Positions 1 through 8,931 are shown, numbered from the stretch's first letter. The stretch is 64,000 bases of DNA from Microbacterium lemovicicum (GCF_003991875.1 NZ_CP031423.1:2790001-2854000), one strand, 5' to 3'. Made by a program: numbers and translations. Notes: generated by a model not told the origin, from the sequence alone.

Positions 1-966
1 GATGAGGTGGACGCCCGGCTCCGGAGGAGTGGAGCCGAGCGAGCGCATGGCGAGGTCGACCGCGAGGTCGCAGGAGGAGGCCGGGATGAGCGGGATGGCG
101 TCCAGGGGCACGGAGAAGGAGGCGGGGTCGAACGTTGCGCCCACCGAGATGACCGAGACGTCGTCCGGCACGGCGCGGCCGTGGGCGGCCAGCTCTTCCA
201 GCACGGCGGCGTGCGCGTCGTCTCCCCCGTGGAGGACGAAGCCGGTCACGCCCTCGGCGAGCATGTCGGCGACGGCGGCGCGGACGACGGCGATCTCGAC
301 GACCGGTCCGCCCGTGGTGCGGAAGAGGCCCGAGACCTCGCGTCGCGCACAGGCGTCCTCGAAGCCCGCGCGCACGCGCGGCGGGAAGTTCGAGTTCTCG
401 TAGGCGATGGCCGGGTGGCCGATCAGGCCGACGACCCGATGGCCGGCCTCGAAGAGCCGGTCCACGGCCAGGGCCGCGGCCGCCTCGAAGTCGAGGTCGA
501 CGCAGGTCAGGCCGTGGTGGTCATCGGGCACGCCGATGAAGATGGAGGGGATGTCGAGCTGCCGGGCGAGGGCGACGCGGCGGTCCGCGGGCGCGACGTC
601 GAGCACCAGGATGCCGTCGACCAGTCCGCTGTCGGCGACGCGGCGCATACCGTCCGCAGCGTCCTCCTCGGTCAGCAGGAGGATGTCGTAGTCCTGCCGC
701 CGCGCGGCGATCGAGGTGGCCAGCACGAAGGCCATGTGGGTCGGGGCGAAGGTGTCGGGGCGGAACGGCTCGGTGAGGGCGAAGATCTGCGTGCGGCTTC
801 CGGCGAGCATCCGCGCCCCCGCGTTGGCCCGGTAGCCGAGCTCCTCGACGGCGGACTCGATGCGGGTGCGGGTGGCGGCCGAGACCGGGCGCTTGCCGCT
901 GAGGGCGTACGAGACGGTGCTAATGGAGACACCGGCGGCACGGGCCACCTCGTCGATCTTGACCAT
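1..966 (-). CDS. LacI family transcriptional regulator (3' end outside window)
   Basis: Sugar-type repressor: an N-terminal LacI helix-turn-helix followed by a periplasmic-binding-protein-like sensor domain. The protein opens MVKIDEVARAAGVSISTVSY, the standard HTH with the VSxxTVS core, and the hinge and sensor follow with DGILVLDV near residue 125 and GLIGHP near residue 165. 322 codons are visible; the gene continues past base 1, so the C-terminus is missing. The ATG at 966 is preceded by AAGGAG at good spacing. Two LacI-type palindromes lie just upstream (1002-1026), implying autoregulation. It is divergent from the nucleosidase gene. The effector cannot be read from the sequence; the regulated sugar genes are probably outside the window. 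Confidence 0.93.
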   Translation of the reverse strand, partial: MVKIDEVARAAGVSISTVSYALSGKRPVSAATRTRIESAVEELGYRANAGARMLAGSRTQIFALTEPFRPDTFAPTHMAFVLATSIAARRQDYDILLLTEEDAADGMRRVADSGLVDGILVLDVAPADRRVALARQLDIPSIFIGVPDDHHGLTCVDLDFEAAAALAVDRLFEAGHRVVGLIGHPAIAYENSNFPPRVRAGFEDACARREVSGLFRTTGGPVVEIAVVRAAVADMLAEGVTGFVLHGGDDAHAAVLEELAAHGRAVPDDVSVISVGATFDPASFSVPLDAIPLIPASSCDLAVDLAMRSLGSTPPEPGVHLI

Positions 967-1001
967 CAGGACTCCTTCGTCGTGCGACTCGTGTCGCGTG
1001 T

Positions 1002-1026
1002 CGAAGCGCTTCGCGAAACGCTTCGA
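1002..1026. promoter_or_regulatory. Double LacI-type operator
   Basis: CGAAGCGCTTCG at 1002-1013 is a perfect 12-bp palindrome with the central CG of LacI-family sites. CGAAACGCTTCG begins at 1015, directly adjacent, and is an imperfect version. Both lie 36-60 bp upstream of the LacI start codon, so autorepression is the simplest reading. Confidence 0.75.
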
Positions 1027-1141
1027 CGACGATGCTAACCCCGGGTCCGCCATCACGCAAGACTTTTGTCGCCGAAGCCAACAAAGCCCGCACGGGCTGT
1101 GCGCGGCGGATCGCCTGTGGACGGGAGGGGAGAATGGGACG

Positions 1142-1702
1142 GTGAAACTTCTCGTCGCGGCCCTGGATGCCGAGCTCGTCGCCTTTCCCGAGACCCTCCC
1201 CGGATTCGACCGCCTGGTCACGGGCCCCGGCAAGCTGCAGGCGACCTTCGCGCTGACCCGCGCTCTGGACGCGGCGACCTACGACGAGATCCTCGTCGTC
1301 GGCACGGCGGGCGCGATCGATCCCCTGCTCCCCACGGGCGTGCACGAGATCGCCGGCGCGATCCAGCACGACGTCACCGACATCGACGGCGTCGTCGGCC
1401 AGCACGTGTCACTTCCCCCGCGCGTGGAGATCGGCGACGGAGACGGCGTCGTGATCGCCACGGGCGACCACTTCGTCGACGACGCCGAGGCCGTGGGCGT
1501 CATCCGCCCTCTCGGCGCTCGCATGGTCGACATGGAGACGTACGCCTACATCTGGGTCGCCGACCGGTTCGGCGTGCCCATCCGCGTGCTGAAGGCCGTG
1601 TCGGATCGCGCGCAGGACGACGCGATCACCGACTGGCGTGAGACGGTCGCGGCGTGCAGCGCGCAGCTGCGCGAGACCGTCGCGGAGCTCTACGGAGTCT
1701 GA
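1142..1702 (+). CDS. Nucleosidase / phosphorylase-superfamily protein (MTA/SAH nucleosidase-like)
   Basis: 186-aa protein of the PNP_UDP_1 fold, predicted to cleave the glycosidic bond of a purine nucleoside such as methylthioadenosine or S-adenosylhomocysteine. Visible signatures are the early VGTAGAID segment and, near residue 125, VDMETYAYIWVADRFGVP followed by LKAVSDRAQDD; these correspond to the ribose-binding Met-Glu and the catalytic Asp after Ser in MTAN enzymes. It is shorter than typical MTAN (about 230 aa), so the substrate is uncertain. The GTG start follows GGAGGGGAG; upstream in-frame codons belong to the LacI promoter region. It stands alone and converges with the MFS gene. Confidence 0.72.
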   Translation: MKLLVAALDAELVAFPETLPGFDRLVTGPGKLQATFALTRALDAATYDEILVVGTAGAIDPLLPTGVHEIAGAIQHDVTDIDGVVGQHVSLPPRVEIGDGDGVVIATGDHFVDDAEAVGVIRPLGARMVDMETYAYIWVADRFGVPIRVLKAVSDRAQDDAITDWRETVAACSAQLRETVAELYGV

Positions 1703-1756
1703 GCCCGGCACGCTCACGGTTGCGCGTCGCCGTCGAGAGGCGGCCGCGGCAGCCCC

Positions 1757-3295
1757 TCACGTGATGACGCGCGGCTCCTCGGCGTCTTCGTCGGTCTCGG
1801 GCTCGGTCTCGCGCTCGCGACGCTTGCGCGCGGTGAGGTCGAGAACCGACAGCACGAAGGCGAAGGCGATGAAGAGGGCGACGGCCACCATCCCGAAGGC
1901 ATAGGCGTCGTGGAAGACCACCGAGTCGGTGGCCTTGCCGTCTTCGCGATAGATCGTCGCGTAGAACAGGGCGAGGGCGATCGCCGTGCCGACCGCAGTG
2001 CCGATGCGCTGACCCAGCTGGCCGACCGAGCCGGCGAGCCCGCCCTGCTTGACCGGGATGTCGGCGAGCGTGAGCGTCTGGTTGGGCGCGATGACGAGTC
2101 CACCGCCGATGCCGCCGATGACCATGACGCCGGCCATCGCGTAGGGCGTGACCGCATCGGGCACGTACAGGGCCGTCACGACGAGCCCGGCGATGCAGAC
2201 CATCACGAGCACGAGGCCCCACACCACGACCGGTCGCCCGTACTTCGTCACGATGTTGCCGCCGATCCACGACGCCACGGCGCTGGACAGCGCGAAGCCG
2301 ATCGAGACCATGCCCGCGAAGACCGGCTCCAGTCCCAGCCCGCTCTGCAGGTAGAGGGTCGTCAGCAGGAACAGCGAGGGGATGGCGGCGAAGTACGCGG
2401 CCTGCAGGATCGAGCCGTTGCGGAAGGACGACACAGAGAACAGCGTGAACGGGATCAGGGGATCACGACCGGATGCCGCATACCTCCGCTCCCAGGCGAA
2501 GAACGCCGTCGCGAACAGCACGAAGACCACGAGCAGCCACCAGCGCTGCGGGTTGTCGCTCGGGGAGCCGGTCGTGAAGAGGAACGGGAACATCAGCGCG
2601 ATGATCGTCAGCGCGAACAGGACGACGCCGACCGGGTCGAGCTGCAGCGGTTTTCGCGAGGCCTTTCGCGTGGCGGGCAGGACGAAGATGGCCAGCGCGA
2701 TGGCGATGAGCCCGAGCGGGATGTTGATCCAGAAGATGTAGCGCCACCCGTCGGTGGGGCCGCCGAGGGCGATCATCAGTCCGCCGAGCGTCGGGCCGAA
2801 GGCGGTCGCGACGCCGATGGTCGCACCGAACAGGCCGAAGGCACGGCCTCGCTCCTTGCCCTGGAAGAGCTGCTGGATGAGGCCGAGCACCTGGGGCATC
2901 TGGATGCCGGCGGCCACTCCCTGGATGAGGCGGGCGACCAGCAGCACCGTCGTGTTCGGCGCGAGGGCGCAGACGAGGCTCGTGAGGGTGAAGAGCGTCA
3001 GACCGACGATGAAGAGCGTGCGACGGGAGCGCTGGTCGCCCAGACGCCCCATCGGCACGAGCAGCAGGCCGAACGTGAGGACGTACCCCGACACGATCAG
3101 CTGGAGCTCGGTCGACCCGGAGCCGAAGGCCGCCTCGATGGACGGCAGCGCGACGTTGACCTTGCTGAGATCGAGGATCGTGATCGCCGCCACCGAAACG
3201 CACACCCAGAAGGCGCGCCACTTCCGCGCCGGCGTCAGCGGAATGGTGAGTGTCTGCGGAGAGGCAGGCGACGAGGAGGTCTGTTCGGCGGGCAT
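1757..3295 (-). CDS. MFS drug exporter, DHA2 (EmrB/QacA) type
   Basis: 512-aa integral membrane transporter with about 14 hydrophobic segments, the DHA2 arrangement of proton-driven multidrug efflux pumps. Motif A reads GRLGDQRSRR after TM2, and the antiporter motif C region is GATIGVATAFGPTLGGLM in TM5. TM1 contains ITILDLSKVNVALPSI, the usual D-x-x-x-VNVALP signature. The charged C-terminal tail (RKRRERETEPETDEDAEE) is probably cytoplasmic. The ATG at 3295 has TACCCT seven bases upstream, so the mRNA may be leaderless. No dedicated regulator is adjacent; the substrate is unknown. Confidence 0.9.
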   Translation of the reverse strand: MPAEQTSSSPASPQTLTIPLTPARKWRAFWVCVSVAAITILDLSKVNVALPSIEAAFGSGSTELQLIVSGYVLTFGLLLVPMGRLGDQRSRRTLFIVGLTLFTLTSLVCALAPNTTVLLVARLIQGVAAGIQMPQVLGLIQQLFQGKERGRAFGLFGATIGVATAFGPTLGGLMIALGGPTDGWRYIFWINIPLGLIAIALAIFVLPATRKASRKPLQLDPVGVVLFALTIIALMFPFLFTTGSPSDNPQRWWLLVVFVLFATAFFAWERRYAASGRDPLIPFTLFSVSSFRNGSILQAAYFAAIPSLFLLTTLYLQSGLGLEPVFAGMVSIGFALSSAVASWIGGNIVTKYGRPVVVWGLVLVMVCIAGLVVTALYVPDAVTPYAMAGVMVIGGIGGGLVIAPNQTLTLADIPVKQGGLAGSVGQLGQRIGTAVGTAIALALFYATIYREDGKATDSVVFHDAYAFGMVAVALFIAFAFVLSVLDLTARKRRERETEPETDEDAEEPRVIT

Positions 3296-3302
3296 CCCCC
3301 TC

Positions 3303-3308
3303 AGGGTA
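3303..3308 (-). promoter_or_regulatory. -10 box of leaderless promoter for the MFS exporter
   Basis: Minus-strand TACCCT followed by 7 nt and the ATG at 3295, placing the likely transcription start at the start codon. Confidence 0.5.
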
Positions 3309-3335
3309 CTCGCCGGGAGCGGCGCGCCCGGTCGG

Positions 3336-3521
3336 TCAGCCGACGTCGCTGCGACGTGTGAACAGCGACCGCAGGACGAAGAACACCACGATCGCCACGA
3401 CGGCGACGATGACGATCTTGAAGATGAACGCGAGCACGGAGAACAGGATGTTCACGAGGAACCAGGCGATGACGATCGCGACGATGACGCCGACGATGCT
3501 CCAGAGGGTGCGGGTGTTCAC
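3336..3521 (-). CDS. Small membrane protein (61 aa)
   Basis: 61-aa protein that is almost entirely hydrophobic: two adjoining transmembrane stretches (about residues 7-27 and 29-52) separated by a single Lys, and a basic tail ending TRRSDVG. No family name is recognisable. The GTG start has TAGGAT exactly six bases upstream, a leaderless arrangement, and a GGAGA that could also act as a ribosome site. It sits upstream of the MFS gene on the same strand with a 40-bp gap. Function unknown. Confidence 0.7.
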   Translation of the reverse strand: MNTRTLWSIVGVIVAIVIAWFLVNILFSVLAFIFKIVIVAVVAIVVFFVLRSLFTRRSDVG

Positions 3522-3527
3522 TCTCCG

Positions 3528-3533
3528 ATCCTA
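3528..3533 (-). promoter_or_regulatory. -10 box for the 61-aa membrane protein
   Basis: TAGGAT on the minus strand, six bases before the GTG at 3521. Confidence 0.55.
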
Positions 3534-3663
3534 GACGGAGGCCACGGGGCGTCTCCGCTGCAGATCGCGCTCGGCTCAGCGGGATGTCAACCGCTTGCCG
3601 CGCCCGCCGAGTGGGGAGATCGTGGACGAGCGGTATCAGGCCGCCAGGAGCGAAGGAGAAGCC

Positions 3664-4125
3664 ATGGTCGACACGTCGAAGGGTTTCACGATCGTCCGCA
3701 ACCTCGACGCGGCACCTGAGGCGATCTGGACGGCATGGACCGATCCGGACGAGGCCGCGCAGTGGTGGCACCCGCGAGATGCCACGACTCCGCGCGACAC
3801 CGTCGAGATCGACCCCCGTGTGGGCGGACGCTACGCGTACACGATGGTGAACACCCTCACGCAGGAGAAGTATCCGACCGGTGGGGTCTACCGCGTGGTG
3901 GAGCCGCACGCACGACTCTCGTTCACCTGGGGCGACCCCGGCGACGACCCCGACGACGCCCCGGTGGTGACCGTCGCCATCGAGCCCCTCGGCGACCTGA
4001 CACGTCTCACGTTCGACCTGCAGGGTGTGGACGGCGAGCCCGGCGACGAGTCGTTCTACGACGGATGGGACGAGGCGCTGGATGCGCTCGTCGAGCACCT
4101 CGGGCAGGTCGCCGTGCACGGCTGA
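3664..4125 (+). CDS. SRPBCC / AHSA1-domain protein
   Basis: 153-aa protein of the START-like SRPBCC fold (activator of Hsp90 ATPase homologue 1 type). Typical features are the opening FTIVRNLDAAPEAIWTAWTD, then QWWHP near residue 37, VGGRYAYTM near 55, the LSFTWGDPGDD strand, and a C-terminal helix beginning GWDEALDALVEHL. Such proteins bind small hydrophobic ligands or aid stress responses; the ligand is not inferable. The ATG at 3664 is preceded by GAAGGAGAAGCC; earlier in-frame codons lack conserved sequence. It converges with sbcC. Confidence 0.85.
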   Translation: MVDTSKGFTIVRNLDAAPEAIWTAWTDPDEAAQWWHPRDATTPRDTVEIDPRVGGRYAYTMVNTLTQEKYPTGGVYRVVEPHARLSFTWGDPGDDPDDAPVVTVAIEPLGDLTRLTFDLQGVDGEPGDESFYDGWDEALDALVEHLGQVAVHG

Positions 4126-4141
4126 GACCGCACGTCGCGAC

Positions 4142-4249
4142 GGGCGAGGATCGCCGCGTCGGGCGAGGATCGCCGCGTCCTAAATGCCCCAGCGATACCG
4201 GCGTCCCACAGGCCCGCGCTATACCCGCGTTCACAGGCCCGCGCTATAC
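4142..4249. repeat. Two short tandem repeats at the 3' end of sbcC
   Basis: A 19-bp unit (GGGCGAGGATCGCCGCGTC) occurs twice head to tail at 4142-4160 and 4161-4179. An 18-bp unit (CACAGGCCCGCGCTATAC) occurs at 4207-4224 and 4232-4249, a 25-bp period. The second copy carries the sbcC stop codon (4244-4246). No clear terminator with a T-tract is seen in this convergent interval. Confidence 0.85.
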
Positions 4250-7200
4250 GGACGCCGGCACCTCTTGCTCGATGACGCTGTCGCCGTGCGGAGTGGTGCG
4301 CACGGTGAGCTGAGCGGGGAGCTGGTCCTTCATCGCCTCGACGTGACTGATGACGCCGACGACCCGGCCGCCCTGCCGGAGCTCATCGAGCGTCTGCATC
4401 GCGACGTCGAGGGTGTCGCCGTCGAGCGACCCGAAGCCCTCGTCGATGAACAGGGTGTCGAGGGTGATGCCGCCGGCGCGGGCGGTGACGACCTCGGCCA
4501 GGCCGAGGGCGAGCGCGAGCGACGCGAGGAAGGTCTCGCCGCCCGAGAGAGATGAGACCGGCCGGGCCTGTCCGGTGAACGCGTCGAACACCTCGATGCC
4601 GAGTCCGGAGGCCGCACCGCGCGCCGCGCGGGCGTCGGTGTGCTGGAGCCGGTAGCGTCCCTGCGTCATGCCGTCGAGCCGGACGTTGGCGGCGGCCACG
4701 ATCTCTTCGAGCTCGGCGGCCAGCACGAAGGTCTCGAGGTTCATCTTCAGCGTGTTCGGCGCGCGCCCGGCGACCGCGTGGGCGAGCCGCTCGATGACCT
4801 CGGCCTCCGCGGCGACCTCCGCGATGGCCTCGTGCGCGATCTCGGCGGCCGTCACCGCCTCGTTCAGGCGCTCCGCGGCCTCGGCCGCGCGGACGCACCG
4901 CCGGACCGCCTCGTCTCGCTGCTCGGAGGCGTCGCGGAGCAGCGCGGCCGCGGTCTCGACGTCGACCGGCTCGGCGGGCAGCATCCGCAGCTCGAGGTCC
5001 ATGAGGGTCGCGCGCAGACCCGCGATCTCGTCGTCGAAGAGACGCACCTCGCGCGTGAGCCGCTCACGCGCCGCGGCGTCGAGGAGCGCGGCGGCGGCAG
5101 CATCCCGTCCCTCGAACGGGGAGACCTCGAGGGCGGCGACGAGCTCGGCATCGGCCGTCGCGACCGCCGCGCGACGACGCGCGACGGCGTCGATCGCACC
5201 GAGCAGCGCGCGGGCTTTGCGGATGAGCTCCTCCGCCGACGACAGGCGCGCCTGCACCGACTCATGACCGGCGCGGGCGCCGAGGACGAGGGCCTCGGCC
5301 TGGGCGATCGCCCGGTCGACCGCGACGAGCTCACCGGATGCCGCGGCGCGCGCCTTCTCGAGGGCGTCGACCGCGGCTCCGACGTCGGCGAACTCGGTTT
5401 CGCGCTCGGCGCGCTGCGCGGCCAGGGTCGCGGCCTCAGCCACGGCGGTCTCCGCCGCGGCGAGGTCGGCTTCCGCGGCATCCGCCTCGGCGCGCGCTTC
5501 GGCGGGCGTGCGGCCGCCTGCTCGCTGCAGCGCAGCGGCGAGGTCGTCGCGGGCGGACTGCAGGGCGGCGGTCGCGGCCTGGTCGGCGGTCGCCGCCGCG
5601 GCCTTCGCCGTCTCCGCGGCAGTGATGTCGTCGTCGGTGACCGGATCGCCGGTGCGGGCGGTCGGCTGCGGGTGCTCGCAGGAACCGCAGACGGGGCACG
5701 GGTCGCCCTCGACCAGCGACTCGGCGAGCTCGCCCGCGTGATCGCGGAACCGCCGGTCGCGCAGGTCGTCCAGCGCCGCGGATGCGCGGGTCAGCGCGCG
5801 TCCCGTCGCTCCTGCGGCGGCCTCGGCTTCGTCACGTCGGTCGCGCCGGGTCTCGGCCTCCTCGGCCGCGCCGACGACCGCGCGCGCCGTCTTCACTCGG
5901 TCCTGCGCGTCGGGCAGACGCGCCGCCCGACCCTCGGCGAGCGCCAGCGCGGCCGCGGACTCGCTGAGCAGCACCGGCAGGTCGGCGCGGCGGGCGGTCA
6001 GGGCCTCTGTCTCGGCCGCCGCAGCGGCGAGCAGGGCGGCCGTCGTGGCGCGTTCCTCGCGCAGCGACGGAAGCGAGCGCTCGGTCTCGAGGGCGACGCC
6101 GATCGCGCCCACGTCGGCGAGCAGTGCGTCGGTGCGCTGCTCGAGCTCAGCGCGTTCGACCGACTCCTCCCCCGCGCCGACCCAGGCGGCCAGGGCTGCG
6201 GCGTGAGCGACCTCATCGCCGGTGAGAGCGACATGCGCTCGGTCGGCGGCGGTCATGAGAGCGCGCAGCGGCTCGGCGTCGCCTGCCCGCGCGAGCGTCT
6301 CCCGGGCATCGCCGACCGCCTCGAATCGCGACTCGAGCGTCGCCAGCGTCACACGGGCGTCGTCGCGGCGGATCTGCGCCGCGCGCTGCTCCACGCGGTC
6401 GGCGTGCACGGCCTCGGCGGCGGACTGCGCCGCGCGGGCCGCGACCTCCTCTGCCCCGGTCACCTCGCGGGCATGGGCCGCCCGCAGGCGCGCCTGCCGA
6501 ACCCGGCGGAGGCGCTCCTCGAGCGGGAGCTCGGCCACATCTTCGGCGACGGTCTGCGCGGCCCCCGCGTAGACGGGTCCTTCAGACGTCTCGCCGCCGG
6601 GCTCGGCCGCGGGAACCGCGGCCCGGCTCTGCGCCTCGGCGTTGTCGAGCTGCACGAGCAGCGTGCGCGTGTCGAGGGTGAGCCGCTCGAGCGTCTCTTT
6701 GCGGCGGCGCTCGAGCGTCTCCTCGTAGCCGCCGAACCGCTTCGAGTCGAACAGGGTCCGCAGCAGCGTCTGGCGCTCGTCGTTGCGGGCGAGCAGGAAG
6801 CGGGCGAAGCGCCCCTGCGCCAGCAGGATGACCTGCAGGAACTGGTGCTGCGTCAGCCCGAGCACCGGCCCGAGCTCGTGCCCGACGTCGACGGGACGGG
6901 ACGCGCGTCCGACCCACTCGCCGTCGACCTCCTCCTCCAGCCGCGCCTCGGCGGCCGTCAGCGTGGTGCCGCGGCCGTTGCGCTTCAGGCGCTCGTAGGT
7001 GGGCACCCGCTCGACGCGCCATCTCCGGCCGCCGCTCGAGAACTCCAGACGCACGCGCGTCGGCTCGGTGAGAGTCGCGTGATCGCTGCGGATGCGCTTC
7101 TCGCCGTCTTCGTATCGGGGCACCCCGCCGTACAGGGCGAAGCAGACCGCGTCGAGGATGCTGGACTTGCCCGCGCCCGTGCGGCCGCCGATCAGGAAGA

Positions 7201-7288
7201 TGCCGTCGCGGGCGAGCGCGTCGAAGTCGACGGTCTGCGGCGCGCGGAAAGGGCCGAAGCCCTCGATCTCGAGCCGATGCAGCCTCAC
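4244..7288 (-). CDS. sbcC: Exonuclease SbcC, SMC-like ATPase subunit
   Basis: 1014-aa ATPase of the SbcCD (Rad50-Mre11) complex, which opens hairpins and trims protein-blocked DNA ends in the cytoplasm. N-terminal FGPFRAPQTVDFDAL and Walker A GRTGAGKSSILDAVCFALYG lie in the first 50 residues. Long Ala/Glu-rich coiled coils surround a zinc hook CPVCGSCEHP near residue 530. The C-terminal lobe has the ABC signature SSLSGGETFLASLALALGLA and Walker B TLFIDEGFGSLDGDTLD. The length matches the family. It overlaps the end of sbcD by 4 bp, so translation is coupled. The stop lies inside a short tandem repeat. Confidence 0.97.
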   Translation of the reverse strand: MRLHRLEIEGFGPFRAPQTVDFDALARDGIFLIGGRTGAGKSSILDAVCFALYGGVPRYEDGEKRIRSDHATLTEPTRVRLEFSSGGRRWRVERVPTYERLKRNGRGTTLTAAEARLEEEVDGEWVGRASRPVDVGHELGPVLGLTQHQFLQVILLAQGRFARFLLARNDERQTLLRTLFDSKRFGGYEETLERRRKETLERLTLDTRTLLVQLDNAEAQSRAAVPAAEPGGETSEGPVYAGAAQTVAEDVAELPLEERLRRVRQARLRAAHAREVTGAEEVAARAAQSAAEAVHADRVEQRAAQIRRDDARVTLATLESRFEAVGDARETLARAGDAEPLRALMTAADRAHVALTGDEVAHAAALAAWVGAGEESVERAELEQRTDALLADVGAIGVALETERSLPSLREERATTAALLAAAAAETEALTARRADLPVLLSESAAALALAEGRAARLPDAQDRVKTARAVVGAAEEAETRRDRRDEAEAAAGATGRALTRASAALDDLRDRRFRDHAGELAESLVEGDPCPVCGSCEHPQPTARTGDPVTDDDITAAETAKAAAATADQAATAALQSARDDLAAALQRAGGRTPAEARAEADAAEADLAAAETAVAEAATLAAQRAERETEFADVGAAVDALEKARAAASGELVAVDRAIAQAEALVLGARAGHESVQARLSSAEELIRKARALLGAIDAVARRRAAVATADAELVAALEVSPFEGRDAAAAALLDAAARERLTREVRLFDDEIAGLRATLMDLELRMLPAEPVDVETAAALLRDASEQRDEAVRRCVRAAEAAERLNEAVTAAEIAHEAIAEVAAEAEVIERLAHAVAGRAPNTLKMNLETFVLAAELEEIVAAANVRLDGMTQGRYRLQHTDARAARGAASGLGIEVFDAFTGQARPVSSLSGGETFLASLALALGLAEVVTARAGGITLDTLFIDEGFGSLDGDTLDVAMQTLDELRQGGRVVGVISHVEAMKDQLPAQLTVRTTPHGDSVIEQEVPASV

Positions 7289-8439
7289 GACGTGAGCTCC
7301 GCGACCCGGGCCTCTGCGACGGCATCGGCGATGAGCTCCCGCTCGCGCTCCCCGGCGCCCTCGCCGGCACGCACGTGGGTGAGGAAGCGCTCGATGAGCT
7401 CGTCGTCGCTCTCGACGTCACGAACGCGGTCGGCGTAGGTGATGCGGGATGCCGCGGGCACCCCTACCGGGTCGAGCTTGATCGTGGCGCACCAGGCGAA
7501 CCGCGTCTGGAGCTTGCGCATGGGATCGATCTGGGGCGTGGGATCGGTGAGCACCGCGCACACCCAGTCGTCGTGGTGCGCATCGAGCGACGGGTCTGCC
7601 AGCAGCTCGTCGAGCGGACCGCGCAGCGTCACCAGGCGGCGGGGCACGGGAAGATCGAGCCACCGCGCCGTGACCTCGCCCGCGGCATCCACGTCGATCA
7701 GCCACGACCCGCGGGGCTTGTCGGCCTCGCCGAAGCTGTAGTGCAGCGGCGCGCCCGCATAGCGCACGCGCTCGGAGAGCTGCTGGCGGCCGTGGATGTG
7801 CCCGAGGGCCACGTAGTCGACACCGTCGAAGGCCGACAGCGGCACCACATCGAGGCCACCCTGCTGGATGTCGCGCTCGAGCTGCGGCGTGGGCGCGACG
7901 CCGGCCGCGAAGCAGTGGGCGATCGCGATCGACCGCCCGCCCCGCTGCGCGAGATCGGCCCGGATGAGGCCCATCGCATGATCGAGGGTGTCGGCGTGCG
8001 AGCGCAGGGTCACACCCGGCCACACCGCGCGCACCATCGTCGGCTCGAGGTAGGGGATGCCGTAGAAGTGCACCGGCCCGTGGCCGTCGTCGACGGTGAC
8101 CGGCACCCCGACCGTGGCCGGATCGGTGATGACGTGGATGCCGTCGCGGAGGAGCGCGGACTGGAATCCCAGCCGTGCGGAGGAGTCGTGATTGCCGGAG
8201 GTGACGACGATCTGCGCTCCGGCGTCGCGGATGGCGCCGAGCGACCGCGAGAGGAGCGGGTAGCAGGCCGCGGCCGGGGTCGCGGAGTCGAACACGTCGC
8301 CCGCGACGATCACGACGTCGACCTCGTTGTCGCGCACCTGCAGCGCGAGCTCCTGCAGCACGCCGGCGAGCGCGTCGAGCGTGACGTGGCCGTGGAACGA
8401 CCGCCCGATGTGCCAGTCGGAGGTGTGCAGGATGCGCAT
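7285..8439 (-). CDS. sbcD: Exonuclease SbcD, nuclease subunit
   Basis: 384-aa calcineurin-like phosphoesterase, the Mn-dependent nuclease partner of SbcC. Metal-binding motifs run in order: MRILHTSDWHIGRSFHG at the N-terminus, VVIVAGDVFDSATP, VVTSGNHDSSARLGF, then AIAHCFAAG and ALGHIHGRQ. The start is set at ATG 8439 (MRILHTSDWH) because TAGCGT lies six bases upstream and family members start this way; a GTG two codons earlier would sit inside the promoter spacing. First gene of the sbcDC operon. The C-terminal region (after about residue 270) is the less conserved capping domain. Confidence 0.97.
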   Translation of the reverse strand: MRILHTSDWHIGRSFHGHVTLDALAGVLQELALQVRDNEVDVVIVAGDVFDSATPAAACYPLLSRSLGAIRDAGAQIVVTSGNHDSSARLGFQSALLRDGIHVITDPATVGVPVTVDDGHGPVHFYGIPYLEPTMVRAVWPGVTLRSHADTLDHAMGLIRADLAQRGGRSIAIAHCFAAGVAPTPQLERDIQQGGLDVVPLSAFDGVDYVALGHIHGRQQLSERVRYAGAPLHYSFGEADKPRGSWLIDVDAAGEVTARWLDLPVPRRLVTLRGPLDELLADPSLDAHHDDWVCAVLTDPTPQIDPMRKLQTRFAWCATIKLDPVGVPAASRITYADRVRDVESDDELIERFLTHVRAGEGAGERERELIADAVAEARVAELTS

Positions 8440-8445
8440 GCTCAC

Positions 8446-8451
8446 ACGCTA
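8446..8451 (-). promoter_or_regulatory. -10 box of sbcDC operon, decides sbcD start
   Basis: Minus-strand TAGCGT, six bases before ATG 8439. It supports a leaderless transcript starting at the conserved MRILHTSDWH. Confidence 0.6.
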
Positions 8452-8536
8452 AAACGAGCCACCGACATCCCCGGGCAGCGGGCGGGCGGGTCGCCGAGAG
8501 CGGTCCCCCGACCGGCCGGGATCGCGCTGACCGCTG

Positions 8537-8830
8537 TCAGCCCACCTGCGCGACGCGCGGGGCGTAGCGTCCGGACGCCTCGGCCCGAGCGCGGGCCTTG
8601 GCCGCTTCCTCCTCCCGGTTCTTGGGCGGGACGGCGGCGACGAGGTCCTGCAGGAGGTGCCCGGTGATGTGCGCGATCTCGGCCACCGCACGATCGAAGG
8701 CGGCCTGGTTCGCCCGGGACGGCTTGGTGGTGCCGGCGATCTTGCGCACGTACTGGAGGGCGGCGGCGTGCACCTCGTCGTCGGTCGCGGCGGGCTCGAA
8801 GTTGTGGAGGGTGTGGATGTTGCGGCACAT
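8537..8830 (-). CDS. DUF2277 family protein
   Basis: 97-aa protein matching DUF2277: it opens MCRNIHTLHNFEPAATDDEV and continues with ALQYVRKIAGTTKPSRANQ and AFDRAVAEIAHITGHLLQDL, the conserved order of this small helical family. The N-terminal Met-Cys-Arg-Asn is nearly invariant in the family, and TACCGT lies seven bases before this ATG, so the start three codons upstream is rejected. The C-terminus is basic and Ala-rich. No biochemical role is known for the family. It lies upstream of sbcD on the same strand with a gap of about 100 bp and its own promoter. Confidence 0.88.
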   Translation of the reverse strand: MCRNIHTLHNFEPAATDDEVHAAALQYVRKIAGTTKPSRANQAAFDRAVAEIAHITGHLLQDLVAAVPPKNREEEAAKARARAEASGRYAPRVAQVG

Positions 8831-8837
8831 GGCAGAC

Positions 8838-8843
8838 ACGGTA
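8838..8843 (-). promoter_or_regulatory. -10 box of DUF2277 gene
   Basis: TACCGT on the minus strand, seven bases before ATG 8830; supports the MCRNI start. Confidence 0.5.
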
Positions 8844-8931
8844 CGCGCGCATCCCGCCCGCGAGAAGAGGCATGGGAGCCGGACGGCACGCCTCGGTGAG
8901 CCGGCACGGAGACCCGCATAGACACACTGAG

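Noticed and set aside
4640..7438. 932-codon plus-strand frame opposite sbcC
   Set aside because: Shadow of a GC-rich gene; no homology or ribosome site, and sbcC motifs are complete on the other strand.
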